Positions 33,788-42,840 of a DNA stretch of 64,000 nucleotides are shown here, piece after piece. A program made the position numbers and the translations under genes. The stretch spans positions 2,542,001-2,606,000 of the forward strand of contig NZ_WBXN01000004.1 of the NCBI RefSeq assembly GCF_008973465.1, given 5' to 3'. The first letter of the stretch is position 1, and every line of letters begins with the position of its first letter. The DNA comes from Streptomyces sp. SS1-1. Its GTDB lineage: Bacteria; Actinomycetota; Actinomycetes; Streptomycetales; Streptomycetaceae. Under the pieces are notes generated by a model. That model was not told where the DNA came from. It saw only the letters and a program-made list of their open reading frames with translations, and searched no databases.

Positions 33788-35304
33788 GCGACCCCGAGGA
33801 GTTGCTGCGCATCGAGGGCATCCGGAAGACCTTCCCGGGCGTGGTCGCGCTGGACGGCGTCGACTTCGACCTGCGCCGGGGCGAGGTCCATGTGCTCCTC
33901 GGTGAGAACGGCGCCGGGAAGAGCACCCTCATCAAGATGCTCTCCGGCGCGTACACGCCCGACGCCGGGCGGATCCTGGTCGGCGGCGAGGAGGTGCGCA
34001 TCCACGGGGCGCAGGACTCCGAGCGCCTCGGGATCGCCACGATCTACCAGGAGTTCAACCTCGTCCCCGATCTGACGGTCGCCGAGAACATCTTCCTGGG
34101 GCGGCAGCCGCGCCGGTTCGGGATGATCGACCGGGGCCGGATGGAGGCCGACGCCGAGGTCCTGCTGAAGCGGGTCGGCCTCAGCGTGTCGCCCCGCGCG
34201 CGGGTGCGTGAACTGGGCATCGCCCGGCTCCAGATGGTCGAGATCGCCAAGGCGCTCAGCCTGGACGCGCGCGTGCTCATCATGGACGAGCCGACCGCCG
34301 TGCTGACCTCCGAGGAGGTCGAGACGCTGTTCGCGATCGTGCGCCGGCTGCGCGAGGACGGCGTGGGCATCGTCTTCATCACCCACCACCTGGAGGAGAT
34401 CGCCGCCCTTGGCGACCGGGTCACGGTCGTCCGGGACGGGAAGAGCGTCGGGCAGGTGCCCGCCGCCACCCCGCAGGACGAGCTCGTGCGGCTGATGGTG
34501 GGCCGCTCCATCGAGCAGCAGTACCCGCGCGAACGGGCCGACGCCGGTCCCGCGCTGCTCACCGTCGAGGGGCTCACCCGGAACGGCGTCTTCCACGACG
34601 TCGGCTTCGAAGTGCGCGCCGGAGAGGTCGTCGGCATCGCCGGGCTGGTCGGCGCGGGCCGTACCGAGGTCGTCCGGGCCGTCTTCGGGGCGGACCCGTA
34701 CGACAAGGGCACCGTGAAGGTGGCGGGCGCGGCCCTGAAGGGGCACGACGTGAACGCCGCCACGGCGGCCGGGATCGGGCTGATCCCCGAGGACCGCAAG
34801 GGCCAGGGGCTGGTCCTCGACCAGTCCGTGGAGGAGAACCTCGGCCTGGTGACCCTGCGGGCCGCCACGCGCGCGGGGCTCGTCGACCGCAAGGGCCAGC
34901 AGGAGGCCGCCGCGCGCATCGCGAAGCAGCTGGGCGTGCGGATGGCCGGGCTCGGCCAGCACGTACGCACCCTCTCCGGCGGCAACCAGCAGAAGGTCGT
35001 CATCGGCAAGTGGCTGCTCGCCGACACCCGGGTGCTGATCCTCGACGAGCCCACACGCGGGATCGACGTCGGCGCCAAGGTCGAGATCTACCAGCTCATC
35101 AACGAACTGACCGCGAACGGGGCGGCCGTCCTCATGATCTCCAGCGATCTCCCGGAGGTGCTCGGCATGAGCGACCGGGTGCTGGTGATGGCCCAGGGCC
35201 GGATCGCGGGCGAACTGTCCGCCGACGAGGCCACCCAGGACTCCGTGATGGCACTCGCCGTCAGCAACCCCACGACCGACAAGGAGGCCGCTCGTGGCCA
35301 CTGA
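33784..35304 (+). CDS. rbsA: Ribose ABC importer ATPase
   Basis: This 506-residue ATPase has tandem nucleotide-binding domains. The first has Walker A GENGAGKSTLIKML and Walker B LIMDEPTAVLT; the second has the degenerate GLVGAGRTEVVRAVFG in place of Walker A, then the signature LSGGNQQKVVIGKWL and LILDEPTRGID, exactly as in RbsA/XylG/MglA importers. The GTG at 33784 follows AAAGGAG. Its end overlaps the next gene by 11 bp. It energises the fused permease/binding protein downstream. Confidence 0.94.
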   Translation: MSDPEELLRIEGIRKTFPGVVALDGVDFDLRRGEVHVLLGENGAGKSTLIKMLSGAYTPDAGRILVGGEEVRIHGAQDSERLGIATIYQEFNLVPDLTVAENIFLGRQPRRFGMIDRGRMEADAEVLLKRVGLSVSPRARVRELGIARLQMVEIAKALSLDARVLIMDEPTAVLTSEEVETLFAIVRRLREDGVGIVFITHHLEEIAALGDRVTVVRDGKSVGQVPAATPQDELVRLMVGRSIEQQYPRERADAGPALLTVEGLTRNGVFHDVGFEVRAGEVVGIAGLVGAGRTEVVRAVFGADPYDKGTVKVAGAALKGHDVNAATAAGIGLIPEDRKGQGLVLDQSVEENLGLVTLRAATRAGLVDRKGQQEAAARIAKQLGVRMAGLGQHVRTLSGGNQQKVVIGKWLLADTRVLILDEPTRGIDVGAKVEIYQLINELTANGAAVLMISSDLPEVLGMSDRVLVMAQGRIAGELSADEATQDSVMALAVSNPTTDKEAARGH

Positions 35305-37246
35305 CACGCTCAAGAGGAACCCGGGCGCCGGTGGCGCGACCGGCGGGCTGCGCCGCCTGCTCCTCGACAACGGCGCCCTCACCGCGCTGATCGTCCTGGT
35401 GATCGCCATGTCGGCGCTGTCGGGCGACTTCCTGACCACCGACAACCTGCTCAACGTCGGTGTGCAGGCGGCGGTGACCGCCGTCCTCGCGTTCGGCGTC
35501 ACCTTCGTCATCGTCTCGGCGGGCATCGACCTGTCGGTGGGTTCGGTGGCGGCGCTCTCGGCCACCGTGCTGGCCTGGTCGGCGACCTCGCACGGGGTGC
35601 CGGTCGTCATAGCGGTGCTGCTGGCGGTGGCGACGGGCGTCGCGGCCGGACTCGTCAACGGCTTCCTCATCGCCTACGGCAAGCTCCCGCCGTTCATCGC
35701 GACGCTCGCGATGCTGTCGGTGGCGCGCGGTCTGTCGTTGGTGATCTCCGAGGGTTCGCCGATCCCGTTCCCGGACTCGGTGTCGCACCTCGGTGACACG
35801 CTCGGCGGCTGGCTGCCGGTGCCGGTCCTGGTGATGGTCGTGATGGGCCTGATCGCCGCGTTCGTGCTGGGCCGCACCTACATCGGCCGGTCGATGTACG
35901 CGATCGGCGGCAACGAGGAGGCGGCCCGGCTGTCCGGGCTGCGGGTGAAGCGGCAGAAGCTCGCCATCTACGCGCTGTCCGGCGTGTTCGCCGCCGTCGC
36001 GGGTGTCGTGCTCGCCTCCCGGCTGTCCTCCGCCCAGCCGCAGGCCGCCGACGGCTACGAACTGGACGCGATCGCGGCCGTCGTCATCGGCGGTGCCTCC
36101 CTCGCGGGCGGCACCGGCAAGGCGTCCGGCACGCTGATCGGCGCACTGATCCTCGCGGTGCTGCGCAACGGCCTGAACCTGCTGAACGTCTCCGCGTTCT
36201 GGCAGCAGGTCGTCATCGGTGTCGTCATCGCGCTGGCCGTCCTCTTCGACACGCTGCGCCGCAAGGCGGGCGCCACGCCGCTCGCGGCCGGCACCGGTTC
36301 GGGCGGCGGCAAGGGCAAGCAGGCGGGGACGTACGCGCTCGCGGCCGTCGTCACCGTGGCGATCGTCGGCGCGACCTCGTTCCTGCACGACGGCTCGAAG
36401 GCGTCGGACCAGCGGATCGGGCTGTCGCTGTCGACGCTCAACAACCCCTTCTTCGTGCAGATCCGGGCCGGTGCCCAGGCCGAGGCGAAGAAGCTGGGCG
36501 TGGACCTGACCGTGACGGACGCCCAGAACGACGCCTCGCAGCAGGCCAACCAGCTGCAGAACTTCACCAGTTCCGGGGTCGGCGCGATCGTCGTCAACCC
36601 GGTGGACTCGGACGCGGCGAGCAACTCCGTGAAGGCCGCCGACAAGGCCGGCATCCCGGTCGTCGCCGTCGACCGCGGGGTCAACAACGCGAAGACCGCC
36701 ACGCTGGTCGCCTCGGACAACGTGGCCGGCGGTGAGCTGGCCGCCAAGTCGATCGCCGAGAAGCTGGGCGGCAAGGGCAAGATCGTGATCCTGCAGGGCC
36801 AGGCCGGCACGTCCGCCGCCCGTGAGCGGGCGCAGGGCTTCGCCGCCGGGCTGAAGGCCTTCCCGGGCATCAAGGTGGTCGCCCAGCAGCCCGCCGACTT
36901 CGACCGCACCAAGGGTCTCGACGTCATGTCGAACCTGCTCCAGGCGCACCCGGACGTCCAGGGCGTCATCGCCGCCAACGACGAGATGGCCCTCGGCGCC
37001 ATCAAGGCGCTGGGGTCGAAGGCCGGGAAGTCGGTGTCCGTGGTCGGCTTCGACGGGACGCCGGACGGCCTGAAGGCGGTGGAGGGCGGCTCGCTGTACG
37101 CGTCCGTCGCCCAGCAGCCGAGCCAGCTCGGGAAGATCGCCGTGGACAACGCCCTCAAGGCCCTCGACGGCGACAAGGTCCAGCAGACGGTGAAGGTGCC
37201 GGTGAAGGTGGTCACGAAGGACAACGTGGCCGGCTTCAAGGGCTGA
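35294..37246 (+). CDS. rbsCB: Ribose ABC permease fused to substrate-binding protein (RbsC-RbsB)
   Basis: One 650-residue chain carries both functions. Residues 1-320 are an RbsC-type permease with about ten helices and the conserved TFVIVSAGIDLSVGS and VVIGGASLAGGTGK motifs. After a Gly/Lys linker (TGSGGGKGKQAG) and another helix (YALAAVVTVAIVGATSF) comes a complete periplasmic-binding domain, IGLSLSTLNNPFFVQIRAG to the end. The binding domain would be tethered outside the membrane instead of being a free lipoprotein. The start is a GTG inside rbsA. Similar fusions occur in other streptomycetes, as I recall. Confidence 0.93.
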   Translation: MATDTLKRNPGAGGATGGLRRLLLDNGALTALIVLVIAMSALSGDFLTTDNLLNVGVQAAVTAVLAFGVTFVIVSAGIDLSVGSVAALSATVLAWSATSHGVPVVIAVLLAVATGVAAGLVNGFLIAYGKLPPFIATLAMLSVARGLSLVISEGSPIPFPDSVSHLGDTLGGWLPVPVLVMVVMGLIAAFVLGRTYIGRSMYAIGGNEEAARLSGLRVKRQKLAIYALSGVFAAVAGVVLASRLSSAQPQAADGYELDAIAAVVIGGASLAGGTGKASGTLIGALILAVLRNGLNLLNVSAFWQQVVIGVVIALAVLFDTLRRKAGATPLAAGTGSGGGKGKQAGTYALAAVVTVAIVGATSFLHDGSKASDQRIGLSLSTLNNPFFVQIRAGAQAEAKKLGVDLTVTDAQNDASQQANQLQNFTSSGVGAIVVNPVDSDAASNSVKAADKAGIPVVAVDRGVNNAKTATLVASDNVAGGELAAKSIAEKLGGKGKIVILQGQAGTSAARERAQGFAAGLKAFPGIKVVAQQPADFDRTKGLDVMSNLLQAHPDVQGVIAANDEMALGAIKALGSKAGKSVSVVGFDGTPDGLKAVEGGSLYASVAQQPSQLGKIAVDNALKALDGDKVQQTVKVPVKVVTKDNVAGFKG

Positions 37247-37353
37247 CATCGGCCGAACGTCCCACGGGTGGGCGGTCGTTGCCGGAGCATGGATCCGGTG
37301 GCGACCGCCCGTCCCGGCATCATCACGGGGACCGGAATCAGGGGAGCAACCTC

Positions 37354-38256
37354 ATGTACGACTACGACCTGCTGGTCGTGGGGTCGGCCAACGCCGACCT
37401 GGTGATCGGTGTCGAGCGCCGGCCGGATGCCGGCGAGACCGTGCTCGGCTCCGATCTGGCCGTCCACCCGGGCGGCAAGGGCGCCAACCAGGCCGTCGCC
37501 GCGGCCCGGCTCGGCGCCCGTACGGCCCTGCTCGCGCGGGTCGGGGACGACGCGTACGGCCGGCTGCTGCTGGACTCGCAGCACGCGGCCGGCGTGGACA
37601 CGGTGGGGGTGCTGGTCGGCGGGGCGCCGACCGGGGTCGCGCTGATCACCGTGGACCCGTCCGGGGACAACAGCATCGTGGTCTCCCCCGGCGCGAACGG
37701 GCGGCTCGCCCCGGCCGACGTACGGGCCGCCGCGAGCCTGTTCCAGGCGTCCCGGGTCGTCTCGACGCAGCTGGAGATCCCGCTGGAGACGGTCGCGGAG
37801 GTCGTGCGCAGTCTGGCGGACGGCAGCCGTTTCGTGCTCAACCCGTCGCCGCCCCGGCCGCTGCCGGCCGACGTCCTCGCGGCCTGCGACCCGCTCATCG
37901 TCAACGAGCACGAGGCGCGGGTGATCCTCGGTGACGCAGCGGTCGGCGACTCCCCCGAGGACTGGGCGCGCATCCTGCTCGCCAAGGGGCCCCGCTCGGT
38001 GGTCGTGACGCTGGGCGCCGAGGGCGCGCTGGTGGCCTCCGCCGAGGGGGTCGTACGGGTGCCGGCGGTGACGGTACGGGCCGTGGACACGACCGGTGCG
38101 GGCGACGCGTTCACGGCGGCGCTGGCCTGGCGGCTGGGCACCGGCGCCACGCTCGCCGAGGCGGCGGCGTACGCGGCCAGGGTCGGTGCGGTGGCGGTGA
38201 CCCGGGAGGGCGCGCAGGTGTCGTTCCCGACGGCGGCGGAGGTCGAGGCGCTGTGA
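37354..38256 (+). CDS. rbsK: Ribokinase
   Basis: This 300-residue PfkB kinase phosphorylates D-ribose to ribose 5-phosphate. PfkB signature 1 reads GGKGANQAVAAARLG and signature 2 DTTGAGDAFTAAL with the catalytic aspartate. The ATG at 37354 follows GGGGAGC; the upstream in-frame extension is not supported. Its stop overlaps the rbsD start (GTGA). Confidence 0.94.
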   Translation: MYDYDLLVVGSANADLVIGVERRPDAGETVLGSDLAVHPGGKGANQAVAAARLGARTALLARVGDDAYGRLLLDSQHAAGVDTVGVLVGGAPTGVALITVDPSGDNSIVVSPGANGRLAPADVRAAASLFQASRVVSTQLEIPLETVAEVVRSLADGSRFVLNPSPPRPLPADVLAACDPLIVNEHEARVILGDAAVGDSPEDWARILLAKGPRSVVVTLGAEGALVASAEGVVRVPAVTVRAVDTTGAGDAFTAALAWRLGTGATLAEAAAYAARVGAVAVTREGAQVSFPTAAEVEAL

Positions 38257-38642
38257 AGCGGGCCGGAATCCTGAACCGGGAACTGTCCGGGGCGCTGGCC
38301 GAGCTGGGGCACGGCGACGGCGTCCTCGTATGTGACGTGGGGATGCCGATCCCGGCGGGGCCGCGGGTCGTGGACCTGGCGTTCCGGGCCGGGGTGCCGT
38401 CGTTCGCGGAGGTGCTGGACGGGCTGCTGGCCGAGCTGGTGGTGGAGGGCGCGACGGCGGCGACGGAGGTCCGGGACGCGAACCCGGAGGCGGCCGCGCT
38501 GCTCGCGGAGACCTGTCCCGCGCTGGAGCTGGTGCCGCACGAGCGGCTCAAGGAGCTGACGGCGGAGGCGCGGCTGGTGGTGCGCACGGGTGAGGCCCGG
38601 CCGTACGCGAACGTGCTGCTGCGCTGCGGCGTCTTCTTCTGA
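38253..38642 (+). CDS. rbsD: D-ribose pyranase
   Basis: This 129-residue RbsD/FucU-type mutarotase interconverts the pyranose and furanose forms of ribose before phosphorylation. MKRAGILNRELSGALAELGHGD carries the conserved catalytic histidine and VRTGEARPYANVLLRCGVFF is the typical end. It is the last gene of the operon, translationally coupled to rbsK and followed by a terminator. Confidence 0.94.
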   Translation: MKRAGILNRELSGALAELGHGDGVLVCDVGMPIPAGPRVVDLAFRAGVPSFAEVLDGLLAELVVEGATAATEVRDANPEAAALLAETCPALELVPHERLKELTAEARLVVRTGEARPYANVLLRCGVFF

Positions 38643-38674
38643 AGCGTCCACGAAGACGTCTCGGAGGACGTCTC

Positions 38675-38706
38675 GAGGGGCCCGGTCCGTCGACCGGGCC
38701 CCTCGC
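38675..38706 (+). terminator. Terminator of the ribose operon
   Basis: A 14-bp perfect stem CGAGGGGCCCGGTC / GACCGGGCCCCTCG with a short loop lies 33 bp after rbsD. It lacks a long T-run but is very stable. A GACGTCTC/GGACGTCTC repeat precedes it. Confidence 0.75.
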
Positions 38707-38881
38707 GTCCCCTCCCGTCAGAACCCCCGCGATCCCCCCAGATCCCCCTCCAAAGGTCCTGACGCGAAGTACGACCCGCGAGGTGCGGGGAGGGTTGCAC
38801 GGTTCCCCGAAGATTTTTCACGGCGTGCTCGTGCCAGCCCTCGGCATGCCGTTCCACCTGGGCGGACGTAGCGTTTGGGGT

Positions 38882-39268
38882 ATGCAGGAGCTGGACGAGA
38901 ATCCCCTCGTGTCCCTCCAGGACGACGTGCTCGACGAGCTCGGCGACGAGGCGGTCGGGGACATCGCGCTGCTGCTGGGCACGGACGAGACCGGGGCGCG
39001 GCAGGTGATCTGCACGACCGTGGCGGCGCTGTCCGGGGAGGCGGAGACGGTCGCCATCCCGCCCGCCGCCCCGCTGCTCGGTGTGGCCACCGTGGGCGGT
39101 CCCGCGACCGGCGGTCTGATGGCCGGCCTGCTCGCCGAGGAGGCGGGCCCGCTGACCACCGAGGTGGCCGCCAGGACGGGGCTGCCCCGGCCGGCCGTGG
39201 CCCGGACGGTGAACGCGGTGGTCCCGGCGGTCCTGACGGCACTGGACCACCGGGCGACCGGGCACTGA
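38882..39268 (+). CDS. DUF937-like cytoplasmic protein
   Basis: This 128-residue Ala/Leu-rich helical protein reads VLDELGDEAVGDIALLLGTDETGARQVICTTVAALSGE and onward, resembling the start of DUF937 (YidB-like) proteins, including their two helical halves (a second similar unit is LLAEEAGPLTTEVAARTG). No ribosome site precedes the ATG, but a TAGCGT hexamer lies eight bases upstream, so the message may be leaderless. The frame extends upstream without support. Function unknown. Confidence 0.65.
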   Translation: MQELDENPLVSLQDDVLDELGDEAVGDIALLLGTDETGARQVICTTVAALSGEAETVAIPPAAPLLGVATVGGPATGGLMAGLLAEEAGPLTTEVAARTGLPRPAVARTVNAVVPAVLTALDHRATGH

Positions 39269-39397
39269 GGCCGCGGCCCCGCGACGCCGGTGCCGGAGAG
39301 CTGGTGCCGACGCCACGGGTGGACGTGTGTCTCGGACGGCGTGGCGGGTGAACCGGGCCGGCGGCGGTGCCGGCGCCCCAGAGCAAGCGGGCGCCGC

Positions 39398-40228
39398 TCA
39401 GAGCGCGTGCCGGATGAAGCGGTTCGCCGTCTCCGCCAGTACCTCCCGGCCGTCGCGGGTCCACAGGGCGTCGTTGAACAGCTCCACCTCGATGGGGCCC
39501 GTGTAGCCGGCCGCATCCGCCAGTTCGCGCCAGTGGCGCAGGTCCACCGCGCCGTCGCCGAGCTGGCCCCGGCCGGTCAGGGCGCCGGCGGGCAGCGGGG
39601 TGGTCCAGTCGGCGAGCTGGAAGGCGTGGATGCGGCCGCCCGCGCCCGCCCGGGCGAGCTGCGCGGGCGCGGCCTCGTCCCACCAGACGTGGTACGTGTC
39701 CACGGTGACGCCGACCTGCCGGGCCGGGAAGCGTTCGGCGAGGTCCAGGGCCTGGGACAGGGTGGAGACGACACAGCGGTCGGCGGCGAACATCGGGTGC
39801 AGCGGTTCGACGGCCAGCTTCACGCCGTGCGCCTCGGCGTACGGTCCGAGTTCGGCCAGGGCGTCGGCGATCCGCTCCCGTGCGCCCGGCAGGTCGCGGG
39901 AGCCGGCGGGCAGGCCGCCGGAGACCAGCACCAGGACGTCCGTGCCGAGGGTGGCCGCCTCCTCGACGGCCCGCCGGTTGTCGTCCAGGGCCCGGGCCCG
40001 CCCGGCCGGGTCGGTCGCCGTGAGGAAGCCGCCCCTGCAGAGCGTCGTGACCGTCAGGCCGGCGTCCCGGACGAGCTTGGCGGCCGCCTCCACGCCGTAC
40101 TCCTGGACCGGTTCGCGCCACAGGCCGACCGCCGGGACGCCGAGGTCGCGGCAGGCGGCGACCAGCTCGGGGAGCGGGAGCTGCTTGACGGTCATCTGGT
40201 TGACGCTGAAGCGGGTCAGGTCGCTCAC
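39398..40228 (-). CDS. Sugar phosphate isomerase/epimerase (xylose isomerase-like TIM barrel)
   Basis: This 276-residue AP-endonuclease-2-type TIM barrel has AEAHGVKLAVEPLHPMFAADR and VTVDTYHVWWDE carrying likely metal ligands, and ends with IEVELFNDALW. It begins with a GTG that overlaps the DUF993 stop and is the last gene of the three-gene operon. The in-frame reading back to 41176 is a shadow. Members isomerise or dehydrate keto-inositols and sugar acids; the substrate is not known. Confidence 0.88.
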   Translation of the reverse strand: MSDLTRFSVNQMTVKQLPLPELVAACRDLGVPAVGLWREPVQEYGVEAAAKLVRDAGLTVTTLCRGGFLTATDPAGRARALDDNRRAVEEAATLGTDVLVLVSGGLPAGSRDLPGARERIADALAELGPYAEAHGVKLAVEPLHPMFAADRCVVSTLSQALDLAERFPARQVGVTVDTYHVWWDEAAPAQLARAGAGGRIHAFQLADWTTPLPAGALTGRGQLGDGAVDLRHWRELADAAGYTGPIEVELFNDALWTRDGREVLAETANRFIRHAL

Positions 40229-41382
40229 GGCGTCACTCCGTACAGGGCCAGCAGGGTCCTCATCCGGTCCTCGGCCCGCTTCGGGTCGGGGAACAGGCCG
40301 AGGCGGTCGGCGAGTTCGTAGGCGCGGGCGAGGTGGGGCAGGGAGCGGGCGGACTGCAGGCCGCCGACCATCGTGAAGTGGGACTGGTGGCCGGCCAGCC
40401 ACGCCAGGAACACCACGCCGGTCTTGTAGAAGCGGGTGGGTGCCTGGAAGAGGTGGCGGGCCAGTTCGACGGTCGGGTCGAGGAGGGCGCGGAAGCCGTC
40501 GCGGTCGCCGGTGTCGAGGACGCGGAGCGCCTCGGCGGCCAGTGGTCCGAGCGGGTCGAGGACGCCGAGCAGGGCGTGGCTGAAGCCGTGGCCGTCGCCC
40601 GCGATCAGCTCGGGGTAGTGGAAGTCGTCGCCCGTGTAGCAGCGGACGCCCTCCGGGAGGCGGCGGCGCAGCGCGATCTCGCGCCGGGCGTCCAGCAGGG
40701 AGACCTTGATGCCGTCGACTTTGCCGGGGTGGGCGGCGATCAAGCGCAGCACGGTGTCGGTGGCCGCGTCGAGGTCCGCCGCGCCCCAGTAGCCCTCCAG
40801 GGCCGGGTCGAACATCGGGCCGAGCCAGTGCAGGATCACCGGGTCGGCGGCCTGGCGGAGCAGATGGCCGTAGACGTCCAGGTAGTCCTCGGGGCCGCGG
40901 GCGATGGCGGCGAGGGCGCGGGACGCCATCAGGATCGCCTGGGCGCCGGACTCCTCGACGAGCGCGAGCTGTTCCTCGTACGCGGCGCGGACCTCGGCGA
41001 GGGTCGCCGGGCCACCGGTGAGCTGGTCGGTGCCCGCCCCGCAGGCGATCCGGCCGCCGGCCGCCCGCGCCTCGGCGGCGCCGCGCCGGATCAGTTCGGC
41101 CGCGCCCGCCCAGTCCAGGCCCATCCCGCGCTGGGCGGTGTCCATGGCCTCGGCGACACCGAGCCCGTGGGACCACAGGTGCCGGCGGAAGGCGAGGGTG
41201 GCGTCCCAGTCGACGGCGGCCGGGGAGCCGGGGGCGGTGTCGGCGTACGGGTCGGCGACGACGTGGGCGGCGGCGAAGACCGTACGGGAGAGGGAGGGGG
41301 CGCCCGGGGTGAGGGCGAGCGGCTCGGTGCGGGGCTCGTAGGCGCGCAGGGTGCCGTGCGCGCCGGGCAGGTGGAGGGTCAC
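40225..41382 (-). CDS. DUF993 protein (dihydrodipicolinate synthase-like)
   Basis: This 385-residue protein is of the DUF993 family, a TIM-barrel group related to the DapA/NAL aldolases. The typical features are GIKVSLLDARREIALRRRLP, with the lysine at the Schiff-base position of these enzymes, and WLGPMFDPALEGYWGAADLDAA. It overlaps both neighbours by 4 bp, so all three proteins are made together. An aldolase or dehydratase step after oxidation by the Gfo/Idh enzyme is inferred. Confidence 0.88.
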   Translation of the reverse strand: MTLHLPGAHGTLRAYEPRTEPLALTPGAPSLSRTVFAAAHVVADPYADTAPGSPAAVDWDATLAFRRHLWSHGLGVAEAMDTAQRGMGLDWAGAAELIRRGAAEARAAGGRIACGAGTDQLTGGPATLAEVRAAYEEQLALVEESGAQAILMASRALAAIARGPEDYLDVYGHLLRQAADPVILHWLGPMFDPALEGYWGAADLDAATDTVLRLIAAHPGKVDGIKVSLLDARREIALRRRLPEGVRCYTGDDFHYPELIAGDGHGFSHALLGVLDPLGPLAAEALRVLDTGDRDGFRALLDPTVELARHLFQAPTRFYKTGVVFLAWLAGHQSHFTMVGGLQSARSLPHLARAYELADRLGLFPDPKRAEDRMRTLLALYGVTP

Positions 41383-42536
41383 AGCGTGACCTCCGGTACG
41401 TCGAGACGGCGGCCCTCGGCCGAGGACCTCAGGCCCAGTTCGGCGAGCTGGACGCCGCGGGCGCCGGCCAGCAGGTCCCAGGAGTAGGGGGCACCGGCGT
41501 ACACGTGCCTCAGGAACAGCTCCCACTGGGCCTTGAAGCCGTTGTCGAACTCCTCGTTGTCGGGGACCTCCTGCCACTGGTCCCGGAACGAGTACGCGGC
41601 CGGGAGGTCCGGGTTCCAGACGGGCCTGGGGGTGGTGCCGCGGTGCTGGACGCGGCAGCGGCGCAGTCCGGCGACGGCCGAGCCCTCGGTGCCGTCGACC
41701 TGGAACTCGACGAGTTCGTCCCGGTGGACGCGCACGGTCCAGCTGGAGTTGATCTGGGCGACGACGCCGCCCTCGACCTCGAACACGCCGTAGGCCGCGT
41801 CGTCGGCGGTGGCGTCGTACGGCGTGCCGTTCTCGTCCCAGCGCCGTGGGACGTGGGTGACGGCGAGGGCCTGGACGCTCGTGACCCGGCCGAACAGCTC
41901 GTGCAGCACGTACTCCCAGTGCGGGAACATGTCGGCGACGATGCCGCCGCCGTCCTCGGCGCGGTAGTTCCAGGACGGGCGCTGGGCCTCCTGCCAGTCG
42001 CCCTCGAAGACCCAGTAGCCGAACTCGCCGCGCACGGACAGGATCCGGCCGAGGAAGCCGCCGTCGATCAGGCGCTTGAGCTTGCGCAGGCCCGGCAGGA
42101 ACAGTTTGTCCTGGACGACGCCGTGCCGGACGCCGGCGGCGGTCGCGAGCCGGGCGAGCTCCAGGGCGCCCGCGAGCCCGGTGGCCGTGGGCTTCTCGGT
42201 GTAGACGTGCTTGCCCGCGGCGATCGCCCGGCGCAGGGCCGCCTCGCGGGCGGCCGTCACCTGGGCGTCGAAGTAGATGTCGACGGTGGGGTCGGCGAGG
42301 ACCGCGTCGAGGTCGGTGGAGAGGTGCGCCGGGTCCAGTCCGTGCTGATCGGCGAGGGTCTTCAGGGCGTGTTCGCGGCGGCCGACCAGGACCGGTTCCG
42401 GCCACAGCACGGTGCCGTCGCCCAGGTCGAGGCCGCCCTGTTCGCGGAGGGCCAGGATCGAGCGGACCAGGTGCTGGTGGTGGCCCATGCGCCCGGTCAC
42501 CCCGTTCATGGCGATACGCACCGTCCTGCGTGTCAC
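41379..42536 (-). CDS. Gfo/Idh/MocA-family oxidoreductase
   Basis: This 385-residue NAD(P)-dependent dehydrogenase has the N-terminal Rossmann fold (VRIAMNGVTGRMGHHQHLVRSI) and the hallmark EKPTATGLAG where EKP is the catalytic lysine motif, followed by the alpha/beta substrate domain. It is the first gene of the operon; GGAGGGGACGAC precedes the GTG. A LacI-type operator lies 80 bp upstream. Substrates in the family include inositols, aldoses and N-acetyl sugars; none can be chosen here. Confidence 0.92.
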   Translation of the reverse strand: MTRRTVRIAMNGVTGRMGHHQHLVRSILALREQGGLDLGDGTVLWPEPVLVGRREHALKTLADQHGLDPAHLSTDLDAVLADPTVDIYFDAQVTAAREAALRRAIAAGKHVYTEKPTATGLAGALELARLATAAGVRHGVVQDKLFLPGLRKLKRLIDGGFLGRILSVRGEFGYWVFEGDWQEAQRPSWNYRAEDGGGIVADMFPHWEYVLHELFGRVTSVQALAVTHVPRRWDENGTPYDATADDAAYGVFEVEGGVVAQINSSWTVRVHRDELVEFQVDGTEGSAVAGLRRCRVQHRGTTPRPVWNPDLPAAYSFRDQWQEVPDNEEFDNGFKAQWELFLRHVYAGAPYSWDLLAGARGVQLAELGLRSSAEGRRLDVPEVTL

Positions 42537-42615
42537 GTCGTCCCCTCCGTAGGTGCCGTGCGCCGCGTCGGCGCGGGTGCGCGCACCGCGTACGCCCTCT
42601 CTCGCGCAGCGTCAC

Positions 42616-42630
42616 GGCAAGCGCTTTCCG
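42616..42630. promoter_or_regulatory. LacI-type operator of the sugar island
   Basis: GGCAAGCGCTTTCCG contains the AAGCGCTT core common to LacI/GalR operators. It lies between the divergent Gfo/Idh operon and the LacI gene, about 80 bp before the former start. Confidence 0.7.
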
Positions 42631-42683
42631 CAGGGGGAAGCTAGCCGTGGGCAGGGGCGGAGACAAGACCGTGACGGGGTTGA

Positions 42684-42705
42684 GTTGTTCGAGGGGACGA
42701 ACAAC
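42684..42705. repeat. Inverted repeat near the lacI promoter
   Basis: GTTGTTCG-aggggA-CGAACAAC is a perfect 8-bp palindrome with a 6-base spacer, different from the LacI box 60 bp away. It may be a second operator for another regulator. Confidence 0.55.
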
Positions 42706-42840
42706 AGGGCTGGTTGGCCTTAAGGTCTGCTCGACATACACACGGAACCGCGGCCGCGATCGGCCTGTCTACGAGGGGGCGGCCCGGACACGGGCGGCCC
42801 ATGGGGGGTTCCACGACATGCTCGACCGGAGGACGACGAG

